DNA of 64,000 bases from CAXBBB01 sp963793245 (GCA_963793245.1 CAWBZG010000002.1:1-64000), one strand, 5' to 3'. Positions 33,281-44,600 are shown, counted from the first letter of the stretch. Program-made: numbers and translations. The notes: a model not told the origin generated them from the sequence alone.

Positions 33281-36200
33281 GTCGCTCCGGCGAGTGAGGA
33301 GCCGGTTGTGGCAGATGCGAGCGTCCACGGTCCCCCGTCGCGGCGGTATTCGAAGCCGATGCGGTCATCGGCGGTCTGCGCGATGGCAAACTCGCGAGCG
33401 CTCAACTCGACGGTCGTTCCCACCTGGTCGGCGTTCAACCGCCACCCGGTCTCAGGGCGCTGCAGCGTGATCGGCGAGCACAGCGGCGTGAAGCCGACGC
33501 TGAACCGGACGGTGTCGATCATGGCAGAGGTCTGGCGCGGGTCGGACTGCCAGATCGCATATTCGATGGCCGGATATGCCAGCAGCGTCAGGTCGTCGTA
33601 GTCGTAGATGTCGCCCGGCCCTTTCTCGACGCCGAGCGTCACGCTGATGGTCTGGCCCGGCTGCATCACGAACACCTCTTTGTCGATAGGGTCGCCGGTG
33701 ATGCCGATGACGGCCGAGTGCGGGTTGTTTTCGCGGCTTACGTCGAGCACGTACTCGCGGACTTCCTGCGACTCGCTCCGGTTGGTCAGGTTGACCGTGA
33801 AGACGGCTGTTCCGTCGGGGGCGATGCCTCTCTGGACGGGCGGTGTAACGTCCGCCGTCACCCAGTCGCGGCGCTGCGTACCCGCTTCCCACGGCCACGA
33901 CGAGCGCCCGCTGACGGTGCGGAAGGCGGGCGTGCCGTAGACCGGATCCGTTCCTACATCGACCGAGAACGAGTCGCCCGTATCGCCGTCAGCTAGGACG
34001 TAGCCGACGGTTTTCGTGGTCTGGCCCGTCTCGCCCGATTCGGTCGTCCACTCCTGCGACAGGTTGAATCCGACGGCGAACTTCGAGTCGTAGCCGAAGC
34101 CGGTGATCACGACGCCGATGGCGTTTTCGCTCGTGACGTACGCCGTCGTCGAGGTGGCGCGGAGCGTGCGCGTGGTGTCGGCGACGTGGCTCCATTCGTA
34201 CTCTGTCCCGCCACTAAACGAGCGGTTTTCGCTCTTCCGCGCGCCCTGGAACGCCGCCGCGATGTTGGAATCGTTCTGCGTCAGAAAGCCGCGCCAGTTT
34301 TCGAGCGCGTCGGAGAGTTTGATCTGTTCGAGCGTCTCGTCGCCGTCTTCGTCGCCTTCTATCGTGGCGTCGTTCAGGGCGACGAGGTTTTCCAGCGCGG
34401 GGATGAGCGAGTGCTGGATGTGGGTTTTGCCGTAGACGTAGGTGGTGGCGAACGGCTGCGCCTGGTCGAGGTCGGTGGCGAGCTTCTCGGAGAAGTCGAT
34501 GCTGCACTCGTTTACGCGCAGGTCGTCGGCGAGGGCGAACTGGAGGTTGAGCGCGGTGCCGACCATGAGATCCTCGCCCACCCACGTGCGGTCGCCCGCC
34601 GTCGTGAAGCGCTCGGTCGTGGTGGCGCAGATTTCGAGGTTGCTATCCGCGCCGCCGGTCAGCCGCTGGCTCTCCTGACCGGCGATGACCTTCGCCTGCA
34701 ACAGCAAGCCCGCGCCGTTCTCGATGGTGACGCCGAAGCCGAGCGCGGCTTTGAAGCCGAGCGCGGTGTCGAGGATCTGCCCGGCTCCGAAGTTCTGCAC
34801 GGTGAAGCTGCTGATGCGCGTGCAACTCGTCGTGCCTTCTTCGAGGTAGGCGTACGACTCGCTGCCGGGCGGGTCGTGCAGCACCATGAGCGGCATGTCC
34901 GCGGTCGTGGCGCTGACGAACTCGCCGGTCCGCTCGCGGTAGCCTTCGACGACGGCCCAGACGGTGTTGGTGATGGTGCCGCGTCCGGGTATCGTGGCGA
35001 CGGCGGACAGGCTCTTCTGGTAGCTCCGGTCGATGCCGCCGACGATGGCTCCACTGCTGATCTCGGGCGAGCGGCCGAACGTGACGTAGTTCGCATCGCC
35101 CGAGGCGCGCGTCGTGAGCGTAATCGGCGTGTCCTGCCGGTCGGCAAACGCGTCGAAGATCTGCACGTCGACGCTGTCGAGCGGGCACACGTCGCTCTGG
35201 CTGGGGCCGTAGCGCTCCTGCACGGTGATGCCGAGGGGGATCGACGCGTACTCGGGGATGACGGGCACGTTGGGGATCTGCGTGCCGTCGGCGGTCAGGC
35301 CCGTCGCGGCGCACTGGGCGTTGGGCGTCGGCATGCCGGTGATCAGCACTTCGATGGGGGCGCGGTAGATCAGATCGAGAACCGCGTCGCCCGCCGTCAG
35401 GTCGATGGCTTGGGTGCCCAATCCGTCGTAGAAGGCGAGCACGTCGCTGCGGTCGAGCGGCGATCCGGCGGGAAGCTGCACGTCGATCACGTCGACGAGG
35501 TACGCCTGGGGCGGAAGCTGCTCGCCGATGGTGTTCTGCACCTGGATCGTCCGGTCGAAGCAGCCGTCTTCGGTGTAGACGCGCAGCGTGACCGTGCCCA
35601 AACTCCTGTTGCAGCCGCCGCCGACGAAGCCGGTCAGGGTGCGCTCGGTCGTGACGACGAAGTCGATGCCGGTCCGGTCGGACTGAGCGGCGAACTCGCG
35701 GAGCGCGGGGTCGAAGGCGAACAAGTTGGCGCCGCCCTCACCCTGGGTGCGCTGCGCCGTGATGCGGCGCAACCGGTTGTCGGAATCGCTCGCGACCGTC
35801 GGCTGGACCGAAAGCACGTAGCTGCCGTCGGCTTTGGTGGTCGTGGCGAAGACGCCGTCTACGAACAGGCTGACCGAGTCGGCGGCGCAGGCTCCGGCTC
35901 CCGTTCCGAGCGTGATCGTCCCGGTGACCGTGAAGGCCGACGTGTCGGTGAAGTCGACCTGGTTCTCGACCGGGCTTTCGGGCGTCAGGTTGATAGCCTG
36001 CTCGCCGGGGCGGAAGCTGCGGCCGTCGGCGGCGGGGCGGACGGTAAACGTCTCGCCCTCGCCGTAGCGCAGGCCGCGATGCGTGTAGGTGCCGTCGGCG
36101 TTGGTGGTCTGGCACGCGCCAACGCCGGGAGCGCCGCCGCCCCAGTGTGCGCCGCCGGTCAGACTCAGGTGCGCGCTGCGCTCGTTGAGGTCGGGTGCGA

Positions 36201-39200
36201 CGATGCCGGTGCTCTGGTCGAGCGGCCAGTAGGCTACCAGAGCGCTTTCGTCTCCATTCAGTCTGCGGTTCATCGACGCGTCGATCTGAGCGGGCGTCCG
36301 CGCCTCGCTCCAGACGCGGGCTTCGTCGAGCAGACCGCTGAACTGGTCGAACCCGTCCTGCCCGGCACCCAGGCGGACCGGGCCGCGTCCGACGTACGGA
36401 TCGGGCGTGTCCTGCCCTTTGAGCGCGCCGTTGACGTAGATCGAACGCGTCGTACCGTCGTAGGTGAAGGCATAGTGGTTCCACGCACTCGCGTCGACGC
36501 CGCCGGCAACGTCGAGGTCATCGGCCCAGAACGCGAACAGCACGTTGCCGTCGGGACGGAAGCCCACGTGCGCGGCGCCGTTCTGCACGAAGCGTCTGCC
36601 GTGGGAAAAGACCGCCTCCTGCACCCCCACTCGACTGCGGCGCACCCACATCTCTACCGTGAAGGCAGCAGGCAGCGAATCAATCTCGCTCGTTTGGGCG
36701 ACGCCTTCGACGCCGTCGAACAGCAAGGCGCGGTTGGGGCTGGGCATCAGGCACACGTCCACGCCCTGCACACCCGCGCCCTCGCTCGACGCCACGCGCC
36801 CGCTGATGCGCCCGTCGGCAGGTTTCCAGCCGGTGTCGCAGCTCCTGCGCGATTCTTGCGTGCTGCCGTCGGCGTTGGTGGCGTAGGCGGCGATGCAGTA
36901 GCGGAAGGCGCTGCCGGGCGGCGCGTCGAAGTCGTCGAAGACGGTCACGCCCGCTTCTACGGCGCCGATGGGTGTGTCGCTGTCGCTGCGGTAGATGCGG
37001 AAGCCGGTTTCGATGTCGGTGCGGTCGGTCCAGCGGACCTGGATGCGGTTGTCGTAGGTGCCGTCACTCGCTACGACTCCGTCGGGCTGAAGGCCGAGTG
37101 CCCCGAAGTGTACCGCCCCGGTCCCGCTTGGCCCGTCGCTGGCGCCCACGACGAGGTGGTCGCCGGTGAGCGCGACGCTGCGTCCGAGCGCGGGCGTGCT
37201 CTGGCCGTTGGGCGGGGTCAGTCTTCCGAGTAGCCCCCACGCGCCGTCCTGGTAGGCGTAGCCGAAGACGCGCCCGGCGGAGGGGTCTCCGATGGCGAGC
37301 AGCACGTCTCCCTCCTTTTTCGAGAGAGAGATGCCTGCGCCGAACGACACCGCGAAGGCGTCGGTGAAGGTGGCCTCCTGCTTCCACTGATCGTCGGTCT
37401 GGTCGTAGCGCCAGACGTGCGCCCGCGTGCCACCGCCGCTCCCGACCGCAATCCGATCCTCCAAGACCGACACGCCCGCGCCGTACCCGGAGATAGGCAG
37501 CCCCGACGCTTCCGTGCCCGTCAGGGACTGCATGGTGAAGCCCCACGAGTTGCCGCTGCGCGCCAGCACGCGCACGTCGTGGAAGGGCTGCGCGCCCCGC
37601 TCGTCGCGGAGACCGATGGCGACCCAGTCGCGCCCCGCGTCCATCGCCGTGATGTGCTGGACCAGCTCGATCGACTGCTCGTGCGTCCAGGCTGAGGCTC
37701 CACGCCGGTAGATGTGGAGCGTGGTGGTGAACGGAGACCCGGCAGGCGGCGTGGCGGCGACGAAGGCGAACGACTCGTTCATCGCCACCTTATGCCCGAA
37801 CCGGCGGCTCGCGTTCGTCACGACGGGCGCCGGGACGTCGTCTCTCGTCGTAGTCCGGCGGAAGCGAATCTGTTGGAAGAAAGCATCAGGGTACGGCTCG
37901 GTAAACCCTTCGTCTGTGCTGAACCAGTCGATGTTCCTCAGGCCATAGTTGGCGAAGAGCGTCAGGGGGTTCTGGGATACGCCGACCATGAGAAGACCTC
38001 GGGCTTCGAGTCTCGTCATGGGGCGATTGTAGCACTCGTCCGTGAGGAAATAATTCGTCTGGGAGTTGCTCGGCTTGATGCATGCGGTGAGTTCGGCAGG
38101 GGTCAGGACGGGAGGCTCGCCGCCTGGGATCGCCAGTTGCTGCACCAACTCCCACCCCGATCCTGAGCGAGCGTACAGGTACGCGCCGCCCACGGCGTAG
38201 GTAGCGCGTACTTGGATCTTCTCGTTGTACACGTCGCCGTACAGGTTGGTGTACGTGACATTTTTCTCATCGCTCACGACGACGGCCTGGCTGGACGCAC
38301 CCACGAGCGCGAAGTCTCCGCTGATCGCGAGGTCCTCTCCAAACATCGGCCTGGCGTCGACGCGTGGGATGGGGGTTCCGCCGGTCCAGCCGTTGGTGCC
38401 GCGCGTGTAGGAAAAGACGTTGCCTTTGCCCTCGTCCTGCTGCGCCGCGGCCAGCGCCGCGTCCCCGTCGGCGGCGACGCGGTAGCCGAGCCACGCGCCT
38501 TCTTGCGTGGTCGGCGTGACCGGGGCGGACAGGTTGAGACCGAACGTCGTCGCGACGGTCTGCTCGTCGCGCCGCGCGTTGCCGGTGGCGCAGACCTCTG
38601 CAGAGCGCGTGCCGCTGGCGGCGTCGGCTCCGGCGTAGGCGCTCACGCAGTAGGAGCGGGCCGCACTATTCGTCAGCCCCTCGTCCGAATACGTCGACAC
38701 CGTACCGTTGGCGAGGAGACCGTTGGTGACAGGCACGCCGTCGACGGTGAGTCGGTAGCCGCTGTTGACCTGCGACGCATCGGTCCACGTCACGACGACT
38801 TTGCCGTCATAGGTCGTGCTCGCGCTCAGGTCGGCGGGCGGCAGGATGACGGTTCCGCCCTGCGCCCGGTCGTCTCCGCTGGCGACGGGAATCGAGCGTC
38901 CGGCTCCCTGGTAGGCGTGGACGCGGTACGTGTAGCCGACGCCGTAATCCGAAGCGGTGAAGGCGGTATCCTCGCAACTGGTCGCGCGCGGCCCCACGTC
39001 GCAGACCTGCACGATGCCCGAAGTCGGAGGCGAGCCGTCGGACTGCGTGGCGCTCGTCGGCCAGCGTTCGACGCGGTATCCGGCATTGTCGACGATAGCC
39101 GAGTTGTCGGCCCAGCGGATGATCGCTTTGTTCTCGAACTGCCCATCGGTCGCGGTCACGGACGAGGGCGGCAGCAGGACGCGGCGCCCCGCATCCGAGA

Positions 39201-41250
39201 CCGAGGCGAGTGGCGTCGTGCCGTCGGTCGAGATCGACGAGCGCCCGCCGAACGTGCCGCCCAACCCGTCGGACTGCACGTCGCCCAGCGCATCGACCGT
39301 CGCGACCGAGTAGGTATAGCCCACGCCCGCCGTGCCGCCCGCGTCGGCGAACTGCGTCCGGTTGGGACCGACGCGCCCGGCAGCGACGGCCACGCCTGCC
39401 GTCCATCGGTAGACGACGTATCCCGTTTCGACGCCCGATGCGTCCTGCCACGTCACGCGCACGACGCGTTCGTCCACGTCGTCGCTTGCCTCTACCGTCG
39501 TCGGCGGGCGGAGCGAGCGGTGTCCGTCATCGCAGGTCGGATCGGAGGCGACGGGATCACTTCCCGCCGCAGATCCAGCAACAGGCAGCAACGCCTGGGC
39601 GCGCGCTGCGATAGCCGCCACGCTGCTCGCAAGCCGGTCACGCGTCGCCTGATCCGAGTTGGCGAGCGTCGCATTTGCCGAGTTCGCCAGCGCCGCCGCC
39701 ACGTCCGCCCGCATGCGCGCCGCGACCGCCGCCGAAGCGCCCGCCGGGATCGTCAGCGTCGAGACGCAGTAGCTGTTGGTCACGTCCGAGCGCACGTCCT
39801 GGTCGATCAGCGAGAGCGTAGCGGGCGACACGACGCCGATCACGGTTCCGCCGCGTGTGACGGTGTAGACGAGAACCGTCGTCGCGTCGCTTGTCCACGA
39901 CACGGCGACGCGATCCTCAAAACTGCCGTCCGTGGCAGCCACTGTCGTCGGAGCGAGCACGTAGGCGCGCGATCCCTCGTCCCGCTGCGCGTCGCCGATG
40001 GTCGAGCGAGCACCGCGCGTAGTCGTCGCGACGACTTCGTATCGGTAGGCGAAGCCCTGGACGGCGGTGCGGTCCTGATAGCTTCGTGCGGTAGCTGACG
40101 TCGTGCCGATCTGCTCGGCTTCTCCTCCACACGGCTCCCCGCTGCGATCCTCGACGCACGCACGCAGAATGGCGAACCCGTCGGCGTCCGAGCCGTCGTA
40201 GCTCCACGTCACGTCGACCCGGTCGTCGAGGTCGAAGTCGGTTGCGGCGACCGAGGTTGGAGGCTGCAGACCGGTGCGGCTACCGGCGTCGCACGCGCGT
40301 TCCGAGAGCGCTCCGCCGGTCGTCACGGCCACGACGCAGTAGGTGTAGCGCGCCTCCGCGTCGGCGCTCGCGTCGGCGTAGGTGAACACCTTTCCTGCGA
40401 CCGCATCGCCCTCAGCTACCGGGAGGGTGGCGATGGGCACGACAGCGCCCGGCTCACCCGGCTCGCCGTCCCCGTCGCCTTCGCGGAGCGGCTCGCGAGT
40501 GAGGCGATACTCGATGATTGGGAACGTCTCGGCCTGCGTCCAACTCAGGCGCACCGAGGCAGGGTCGGTGCCGTCGCTGGCCACAACGTCTGCGGGCGAG
40601 GGCACACCGGCACGCTGGCCGGGCGTGTGGACGGCATCGCTGCGCCTCTCCTGTACGACGGTCACAACGGCGTAGACGTAGCGGCGGCCCGGCTCGGCGG
40701 TCTCGTCGCGGTAGGTCGTCGTGCCGGCGGACAGCCCGGCGGCTAGCGGCTGAACCTCGTCGTGGATCGAGGCTTCGGTCTCTCCGTCGGATCCGTCGCT
40801 GCGGTAAACGCGCAGCGTCCGTCCTGTCAGCGCCGACGTGTTGCGCCACGTCAGCGTGACGGCGTCGGATCGCGTGTTCGTCGCTGTCAGGTCGCGCACG
40901 GCTCGGATCACGCGCCGCCCTTCGAGACATGCCCGCGCCTGCTCGGTTTGATCCGGCGTCCGGCGGACGAGGCAGTATTCGTAGCGCTGCATCGGGGCGC
41001 CCGCGCGGTCGATCCATCCGCCCGATTGGGCTGAGGCGACCGTCACCAACTCGCCCAGAGTGCCGTTGAGCGCGCCGCTGATCGCGTTCCGGTAGACGTA
41101 GACCGACTGCGTGCGGTCGGCCTGCCAACTCGGGGGCCACGTCAGGTCGACGCGGTCTTCCTGGACGGTGGACGCGGTCTGCGCTTGGGCCGCGAGCGGA
41201 AGCAGGAGCAGGAAAAATCCGATGAACGGAGGCAGACAGAATCGGGGCAT
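32827..41250 (-). CDS. Giant T9SS surface protein, N-terminal part (FN3, FG-GAP, LamG)
   Basis: A frame of 2,807 codons; about the last 150 codons (after 33276) are out of frame. Joined to 30702-32760 it gives a protein of about 3,500 residues. After a signal peptide (FFLLLLPLAAQAQ) come about eight or nine FN3 modules (recurrent ATDG...V.V.W pattern, about residues 30-900 and 1390-1490), FG-GAP-like propeller segments (DLAISGDFALVGASS, GSGTGAVHFGALG type), a LamG/pentraxin-like domain (about 1505-1660; AFTVEMWVRRS, WNHYAFTYDG, LDEARVWSEAR), carboxypeptidase-regulatory-like domains, and a region of about 550 residues I cannot assign. Expected role: surface adhesin or binding protein. The divergent hybrid regulator may control it. 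Confidence 0.88.
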   Translation of the reverse strand: MPRFCLPPFIGFFLLLLPLAAQAQTASTVQEDRVDLTWPPSWQADRTQSVYVYRNAISGALNGTLGELVTVASAQSGGWIDRAGAPMQRYEYCLVRRTPDQTEQARACLEGRRVIRAVRDLTATNTRSDAVTLTWRNTSALTGRTLRVYRSDGSDGETEASIHDEVQPLAAGLSAGTTTYRDETAEPGRRYVYAVVTVVQERRSDAVHTPGQRAGVPSPADVVASDGTDPASVRLSWTQAETFPIIEYRLTREPLREGDGDGEPGEPGAVVPIATLPVAEGDAVAGKVFTYADASADAEARYTYCVVAVTTGGALSERACDAGSRTGLQPPTSVAATDFDLDDRVDVTWSYDGSDADGFAILRACVEDRSGEPCGGEAEQIGTTSATARSYQDRTAVQGFAYRYEVVATTTRGARSTIGDAQRDEGSRAYVLAPTTVAATDGSFEDRVAVSWTSDATTVLVYTVTRGGTVIGVVSPATLSLIDQDVRSDVTNSYCVSTLTIPAGASAAVAARMRADVAAALANSANATLANSDQATRDRLASSVAAIAARAQALLPVAGSAAGSDPVASDPTCDDGHRSLRPPTTVEASDDVDERVVRVTWQDASGVETGYVVYRWTAGVAVAAGRVGPNRTQFADAGGTAGVGYTYSVATVDALGDVQSDGLGGTFGGRSSISTDGTTPLASVSDAGRRVLLPPSSVTATDGQFENKAIIRWADNSAIVDNAGYRVERWPTSATQSDGSPPTSGIVQVCDVGPRATSCEDTAFTASDYGVGYTYRVHAYQGAGRSIPVASGDDRAQGGTVILPPADLSASTTYDGKVVVTWTDASQVNSGYRLTVDGVPVTNGLLANGTVSTYSDEGLTNSAARSYCVSAYAGADAASGTRSAEVCATGNARRDEQTVATTFGLNLSAPVTPTTQEGAWLGYRVAADGDAALAAAQQDEGKGNVFSYTRGTNGWTGGTPIPRVDARPMFGEDLAISGDFALVGASSQAVVVSDEKNVTYTNLYGDVYNEKIQVRATYAVGGAYLYARSGSGWELVQQLAIPGGEPPVLTPAELTACIKPSNSQTNYFLTDECYNRPMTRLEARGLLMVGVSQNPLTLFANYGLRNIDWFSTDEGFTEPYPDAFFQQIRFRRTTTRDDVPAPVVTNASRRFGHKVAMNESFAFVAATPPAGSPFTTTLHIYRRGASAWTHEQSIELVQHITAMDAGRDWVAIGLRDERGAQPFHDVRVLARSGNSWGFTMQSLTGTEASGLPISGYGAGVSVLEDRIAVGSGGGTRAHVWRYDQTDDQWKQEATFTDAFAVSFGAGISLSKKEGDVLLAIGDPSAGRVFGYAYQDGAWGLLGRLTPPNGQSTPALGRSVALTGDHLVVGASDGPSGTGAVHFGALGLQPDGVVASDGTYDNRIQVRWTDRTDIETGFRIYRSDSDTPIGAVEAGVTVFDDFDAPPGSAFRYCIAAYATNADGSTQESRRSCDTGWKPADGRISGRVASSEGAGVQGVDVCLMPSPNRALLFDGVEGVAQTSEIDSLPAAFTVEMWVRRSRVGVQEAVFSHGRRFVQNGAAHVGFRPDGNVLFAFWADDLDVAGGVDASAWNHYAFTYDGTTRSIYVNGALKGQDTPDPYVGRGPVRLGAGQDGFDQFSGLLDEARVWSEARTPAQIDASMNRRLNGDESALVAYWPLDQSTGIVAPDLNERSAHLSLTGGAHWGGGAPGVGACQTTNADGTYTHRGLRYGEGETFTVRPAADGRSFRPGEQAINLTPESPVENQVDFTDTSAFTVTGTITLGTGAGACAADSVSLFVDGVFATTTKADGSYVLSVQPTVASDSDNRLRRITAQRTQGEGGANLFAFDPALREFAAQSDRTGIDFVVTTERTLTGFVGGGCNRSLGTVTLRVYTEDGCFDRTIQVQNTIGEQLPPQAYLVDVIDVQLPAGSPLDRSDVLAFYDGLGTQAIDLTAGDAVLDLIYRAPIEVLITGMPTPNAQCAATGLTADGTQIPNVPVIPEYASIPLGITVQERYGPSQSDVCPLDSVDVQIFDAFADRQDTPITLTTRASGDANYVTFGRSPEISSGAIVGGIDRSYQKSLSAVATIPGRGTITNTVWAVVEGYRERTGEFVSATTADMPLMVLHDPPGSESYAYLEEGTTSCTRISSFTVQNFGAGQILDTALGFKAALGFGVTIENGAGLLLQAKVIAGQESQRLTGGADSNLEICATTTERFTTAGDRTWVGEDLMVGTALNLQFALADDLRVNECSIDFSEKLATDLDQAQPFATTYVYGKTHIQHSLIPALENLVALNDATIEGDEDGDETLEQIKLSDALENWRGFLTQNDSNIAAAFQGARKSENRSFSGGTEYEWSHVADTTRTLRATSTTAYVTSENAIGVVITGFGYDSKFAVGFNLSQEWTTESGETGQTTKTVGYVLADGDTGDSFSVDVGTDPVYGTPAFRTVSGRSSWPWEAGTQRRDWVTADVTPPVQRGIAPDGTAVFTVNLTNRSESQEVREYVLDVSRENNPHSAVIGITGDPIDKEVFVMQPGQTISVTLGVEKGPGDIYDYDDLTLLAYPAIEYAIWQSDPRQTSAMIDTVRFSVGFTPLCSPITLQRPETGWRLNADQVGTTVELSAREFAIAQTADDRIGFEYRRDGGPWTLASATTGSSLAGATSVSAQLDAAGRRQLRRPRVRAVQTGQRRSGPHQLAVGRRPSRHDAASSPRLAPARRRRPRPGRRRDAAPDRSHRLHLRHHDTDQRLPRAGHPRRSGTRLPSTPSAKGAWCRSCPAAKRTGRVGRGGRLRRSSRLPLAARSPPTTTACSPD

Positions 41251-41277
41251 GGCAGCAGGAGAGATCGTCGGTCGGAT

Positions 41278-41469
41278 TCAGTCGGAAACACGTTCGTCGC
41301 CGGGCGTGCGAGGAGCGGTAGAAGAGCGTGGTGGGGAGACATCGGCTTCGGAAGCCTGTACGATCTCGGCGGGCGTCGTCGAGGCAGCCTCCAACTCGGA
41401 CGTCAGGATGCGCACTTCCAGTTGGAGGCGCTCGGACTGCGACGGAGTGGGAGGACGAGGCGAGGGCAT
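41278..41469 (-). CDS. Possible small protein upstream of giant T9SS gene
   Basis: A 63-residue frame from ATG 41469 to 41278, ending 27 bp before the giant gene's start on the same strand. Its centre (SERLQLEVRILTSELEAA) has heptad-like helix character, and the ends are Pro/Ser/Thr-rich. It has no signal peptide and matches no family I know. The spacing suggests co-transcription. It could be chance in high-GC DNA. Confidence 0.4.
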   Translation of the reverse strand: MPSPRPPTPSQSERLQLEVRILTSELEAASTTPAEIVQASEADVSPPRSSTAPRTPGDERVSD

Positions 41470-41631
41470 AGCACAGTGCCGAAGAGGACGCTTTGAGGGT
41501 AGGCCCGGCGCGCCTGAAGTCCGTTGCGCTGACGGTGCATGGATGTCGCTGATGATGCAGCGCACCCTGAACGACACGATTGCACCCTGCACGACAATCC
41601 GCGACCCGCCTCGCCGGAGTAGCTTCACTGC
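41470..41631. promoter_or_regulatory. Divergent promoter region between giant T9SS gene and hybrid regulator
   Basis: This short gap must hold the promoter of the hybrid sensor-regulator (plus) and of the small gene plus giant surface gene (minus). I see no clear TAnnTTTG-type -7 element or dyad. The AraC-type domain of the regulator would be expected to bind here, if it controls its neighbour. Confidence 0.35.
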
Positions 41632-44600
41632 ATGACGTGTCCTCTCCTCCTGATCACCCGAGCGCTTGCCTGCGCGTTCGTGCTGGTCAGCGCGACGTGG
41701 ACGCAGGCGCAGACGGTACCGCCCGCTCGCTCATCGGCGATGCGTTCGTGGACCGTCGACGATGGCCTGCCGTACAACATCGTCTGGACGATCGCGCAGA
41801 CGCCCGACGGCTACCTCTGGGTCGGCACGCGCGGCGGGCTGGTGCGTTTCGACGGTGACCGCTTCACCCGCTTCGACCGGCGCACACCCGGACTGGCGAG
41901 CAGCGACGTACGCGCACTACACGTCGACGCCGACGGAATCCTGTGGATCGGCACGTCGGGCGGCGGACTGTCGCGCTACTCGGGCGGCACGTTCACGTCG
42001 TACCGCATCGCCGACGGATTGCCCGACGACACGATCTGGTCTCTCGCTTCGGATCCCTCCGATGGCGCGCTGTGGATCGGTACGCTGCGCGGACTGGTCC
42101 GACGGCGCGGCGGCACGATGGAGACGTTCGACCGGACCGACGGCCTGCTCTCCAACGACGTGCGCGGCCTGGCTTTCGATTCCGACGGTATCCTCTGGAT
42201 CAACACGTACGGAGGCCGGATGCAGCGCTGGATCGACAGGCGGTTCGTCGCCTACGCGCCCGACGGTCCGGCGTCTGAGTGGGCCTACTCTGCTCTGGTC
42301 GCTCCTGGCAGCGTGCTGGGTGGTTTGTGGCGCGGACAGGCAGACGGCTCCAGCCAGCAGATCCTCGTCCCCGACGGTTCCGCGTTCGCACCGCTGAGCG
42401 GTTTGCCCGCCCTCGGCTCCATCCGTGCGTTCGCTCGCACACTTGACGGGACCGCTTGGCTCGGCGTGTACGGAGACGGGCTGATCCAGCGCGCGCCCGA
42501 CGGCACGTCTCGGATTCTGACCCAAGCCGACGGACTGGCCGACGATCGCGTGACGGCGCTCTACCAGGATCGCGACGAAAACCTGTGGATCGGCACGATG
42601 GGCGGCCTGACGCGCCTGCGCCGACGCACGCCGATTACGACGTACGGACGTCCTGAAGGTCTCCCTGACGACAAGGTGCGCTCGTTCGCCGAATACCCGG
42701 ACGGAACGCTCTGGATCGCGACCGACAGCGGCGTCGCGCGCATCGACTCGAGCGGCACACGCTCCCTCACGCGCGCCGACGGGTTGCCCGATGCCCAGGT
42801 GCAGGCTCTGCTGGCTGACGAAAGCGGCGTGTGGTTCGGCTCGTCGAGCGCCGTCACGCATCTCGCCAACGGTCGTCTCACCGTCCACCGACCGCCCGGT
42901 GGCGGCTTCCAATCGCTCGCCCGCACGCCCGACGGTGCCCTCTGGATCGGCGCGTTCGGCGGCGGGCTGATTCGGATGCGGGCCGATTCGTTCGAGGTGT
43001 TTGGGGAAGCCGACGGCCTCGCCAGTGCCAACGTCAGCGTCCTGCTGACCGGGCGCGACGGGCGGCTGTGGATCGGCACCGAAGGCGGGTTGAGTGTGCG
43101 CGAGGGCGAGACGCTGCGCACCGTCACGCCGCTGCCGGGGCTGCCGGGTGTTCACGTGCGCAGCCTGCACGAAGACGCCGATAGCACGCTGTGGCTGGGA
43201 ACGGTCGGCATGGGCGTGGTGCGGCTGCGCGGGGCCGACGCCGTCGCCATCACGACGGATCAGGGCCTCTACGACGACGGCATCTGGGCCATCGTCGACG
43301 ACCAGCGCGGCAACTTGTGGATGAGCGGTGACCGCGGCCTCTTCCGCGTCGCCCGCAGCGACCTGGACGCCGTCGCCGACGGGGACCGCGAAACGCTCTC
43401 GTCGGTTGCCTATGGAGTGGCCGACGGGATGCGCGACTCGGAAGCCAACGGGACCGGCAAGCCGTCGGGACTGCGGGCATCGGACGGGCGGCTGTGGTTC
43501 GCTACGCAGGGCGGCGCCGTCGCCGTCGATCCGAGCGCGCTGTCGAAGCGTCCGCCCATTCCGATCATCGAGCAAGTCGTCACGCGCTCCGGCACCGCCT
43601 ACCTCGGACAGGGCGACGTCGAACTTCCGCTCGGCGAGCGCGACGTCGAGGTGAGCTTTACCGCCCCGGACCTCGTCTCCGCCGACCAACTCCGATTTCG
43701 CTACCGCCTCGACGGATACGACGACGACTGGAGCGGTCCCAACCAGCGGCGCAGCGCGACGTATACCAACCTCGACCCCGGTCCCTACACGTTTCGGGTG
43801 CAGGTCGCTCCGAGCGGCGGCGAGTGGAGCGCGGATGCGGCGTGGGCGCTCTCCGTCCCGCACCGCATCCACGAAACCCGATGGTTCGCCGTCCTGAGCG
43901 CGCTGTTGGCGCTGACCCTGCTCGGACTGCTCTATCGCGCCCGCATCAGCCGAGTTCTCCAGCGTGAGCGCGAACTCGAGGCCCGCGTCGACCAGCGGAC
44001 GCGCGAGTTGAACGCCGAAAAACGGACGACCGAGCAGCAGGCCGCGCGTCTCGTCGAACTGGATCAGGCCAAAAGTCGGTTCTTCACCAACGTCAGTCAC
44101 GAGTTTCGCACGCCGCTGACCCTGTCCATCGGCCCGCTCGAAGACCTGGAACGCCTGCCCGACCTCCCGCCGCAGGGTCGTTCCTACGTCGATCTGGCGC
44201 TGCGCAACAGCCGCCGGATGCTGCGCCTGATCAACCAGTTGCTCGACGTGGCGCGGCTCGAAGCGGGGGAGTTGCGTCTCGATTCGGCGTGTCACGACCT
44301 GGCCGCCTTCGTGCGCGATCTCGCCCGTCCGTTCGCGCCGTTGGCCGAGCGCCGCCGCATCCGGTTCGACGTCGAGACGCCGCCTCAACCCGTCGCTGTC
44401 GACTTCGACCCGGATAAGCTGGAGCAAGTCGTCGCCAATTTGCTCTCCAACGCGTTCAAGTTCACGCCCGAAGGTGGAGCGGTCCGCATGCGAATAGAGG
44501 TGGATGCGTCTGCCGATTCGCCTGTCGCCCGCGTCGCCGTTCGCGACAGCGGCCCCGGCATCGCGCCCGCGCACCTGCCGCACTTGTTCGACCGCTTCTA

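Noticed and set aside
34186..37233. Plus-strand open frame of about 1,000 codons inside the giant T9SS gene
   Set aside because: It lies opposite clearly coding FN3/LamG sequence, its translation is Arg/Ala/Gly/Val-rich without domains, and long antisense frames are expected in high-GC DNA.
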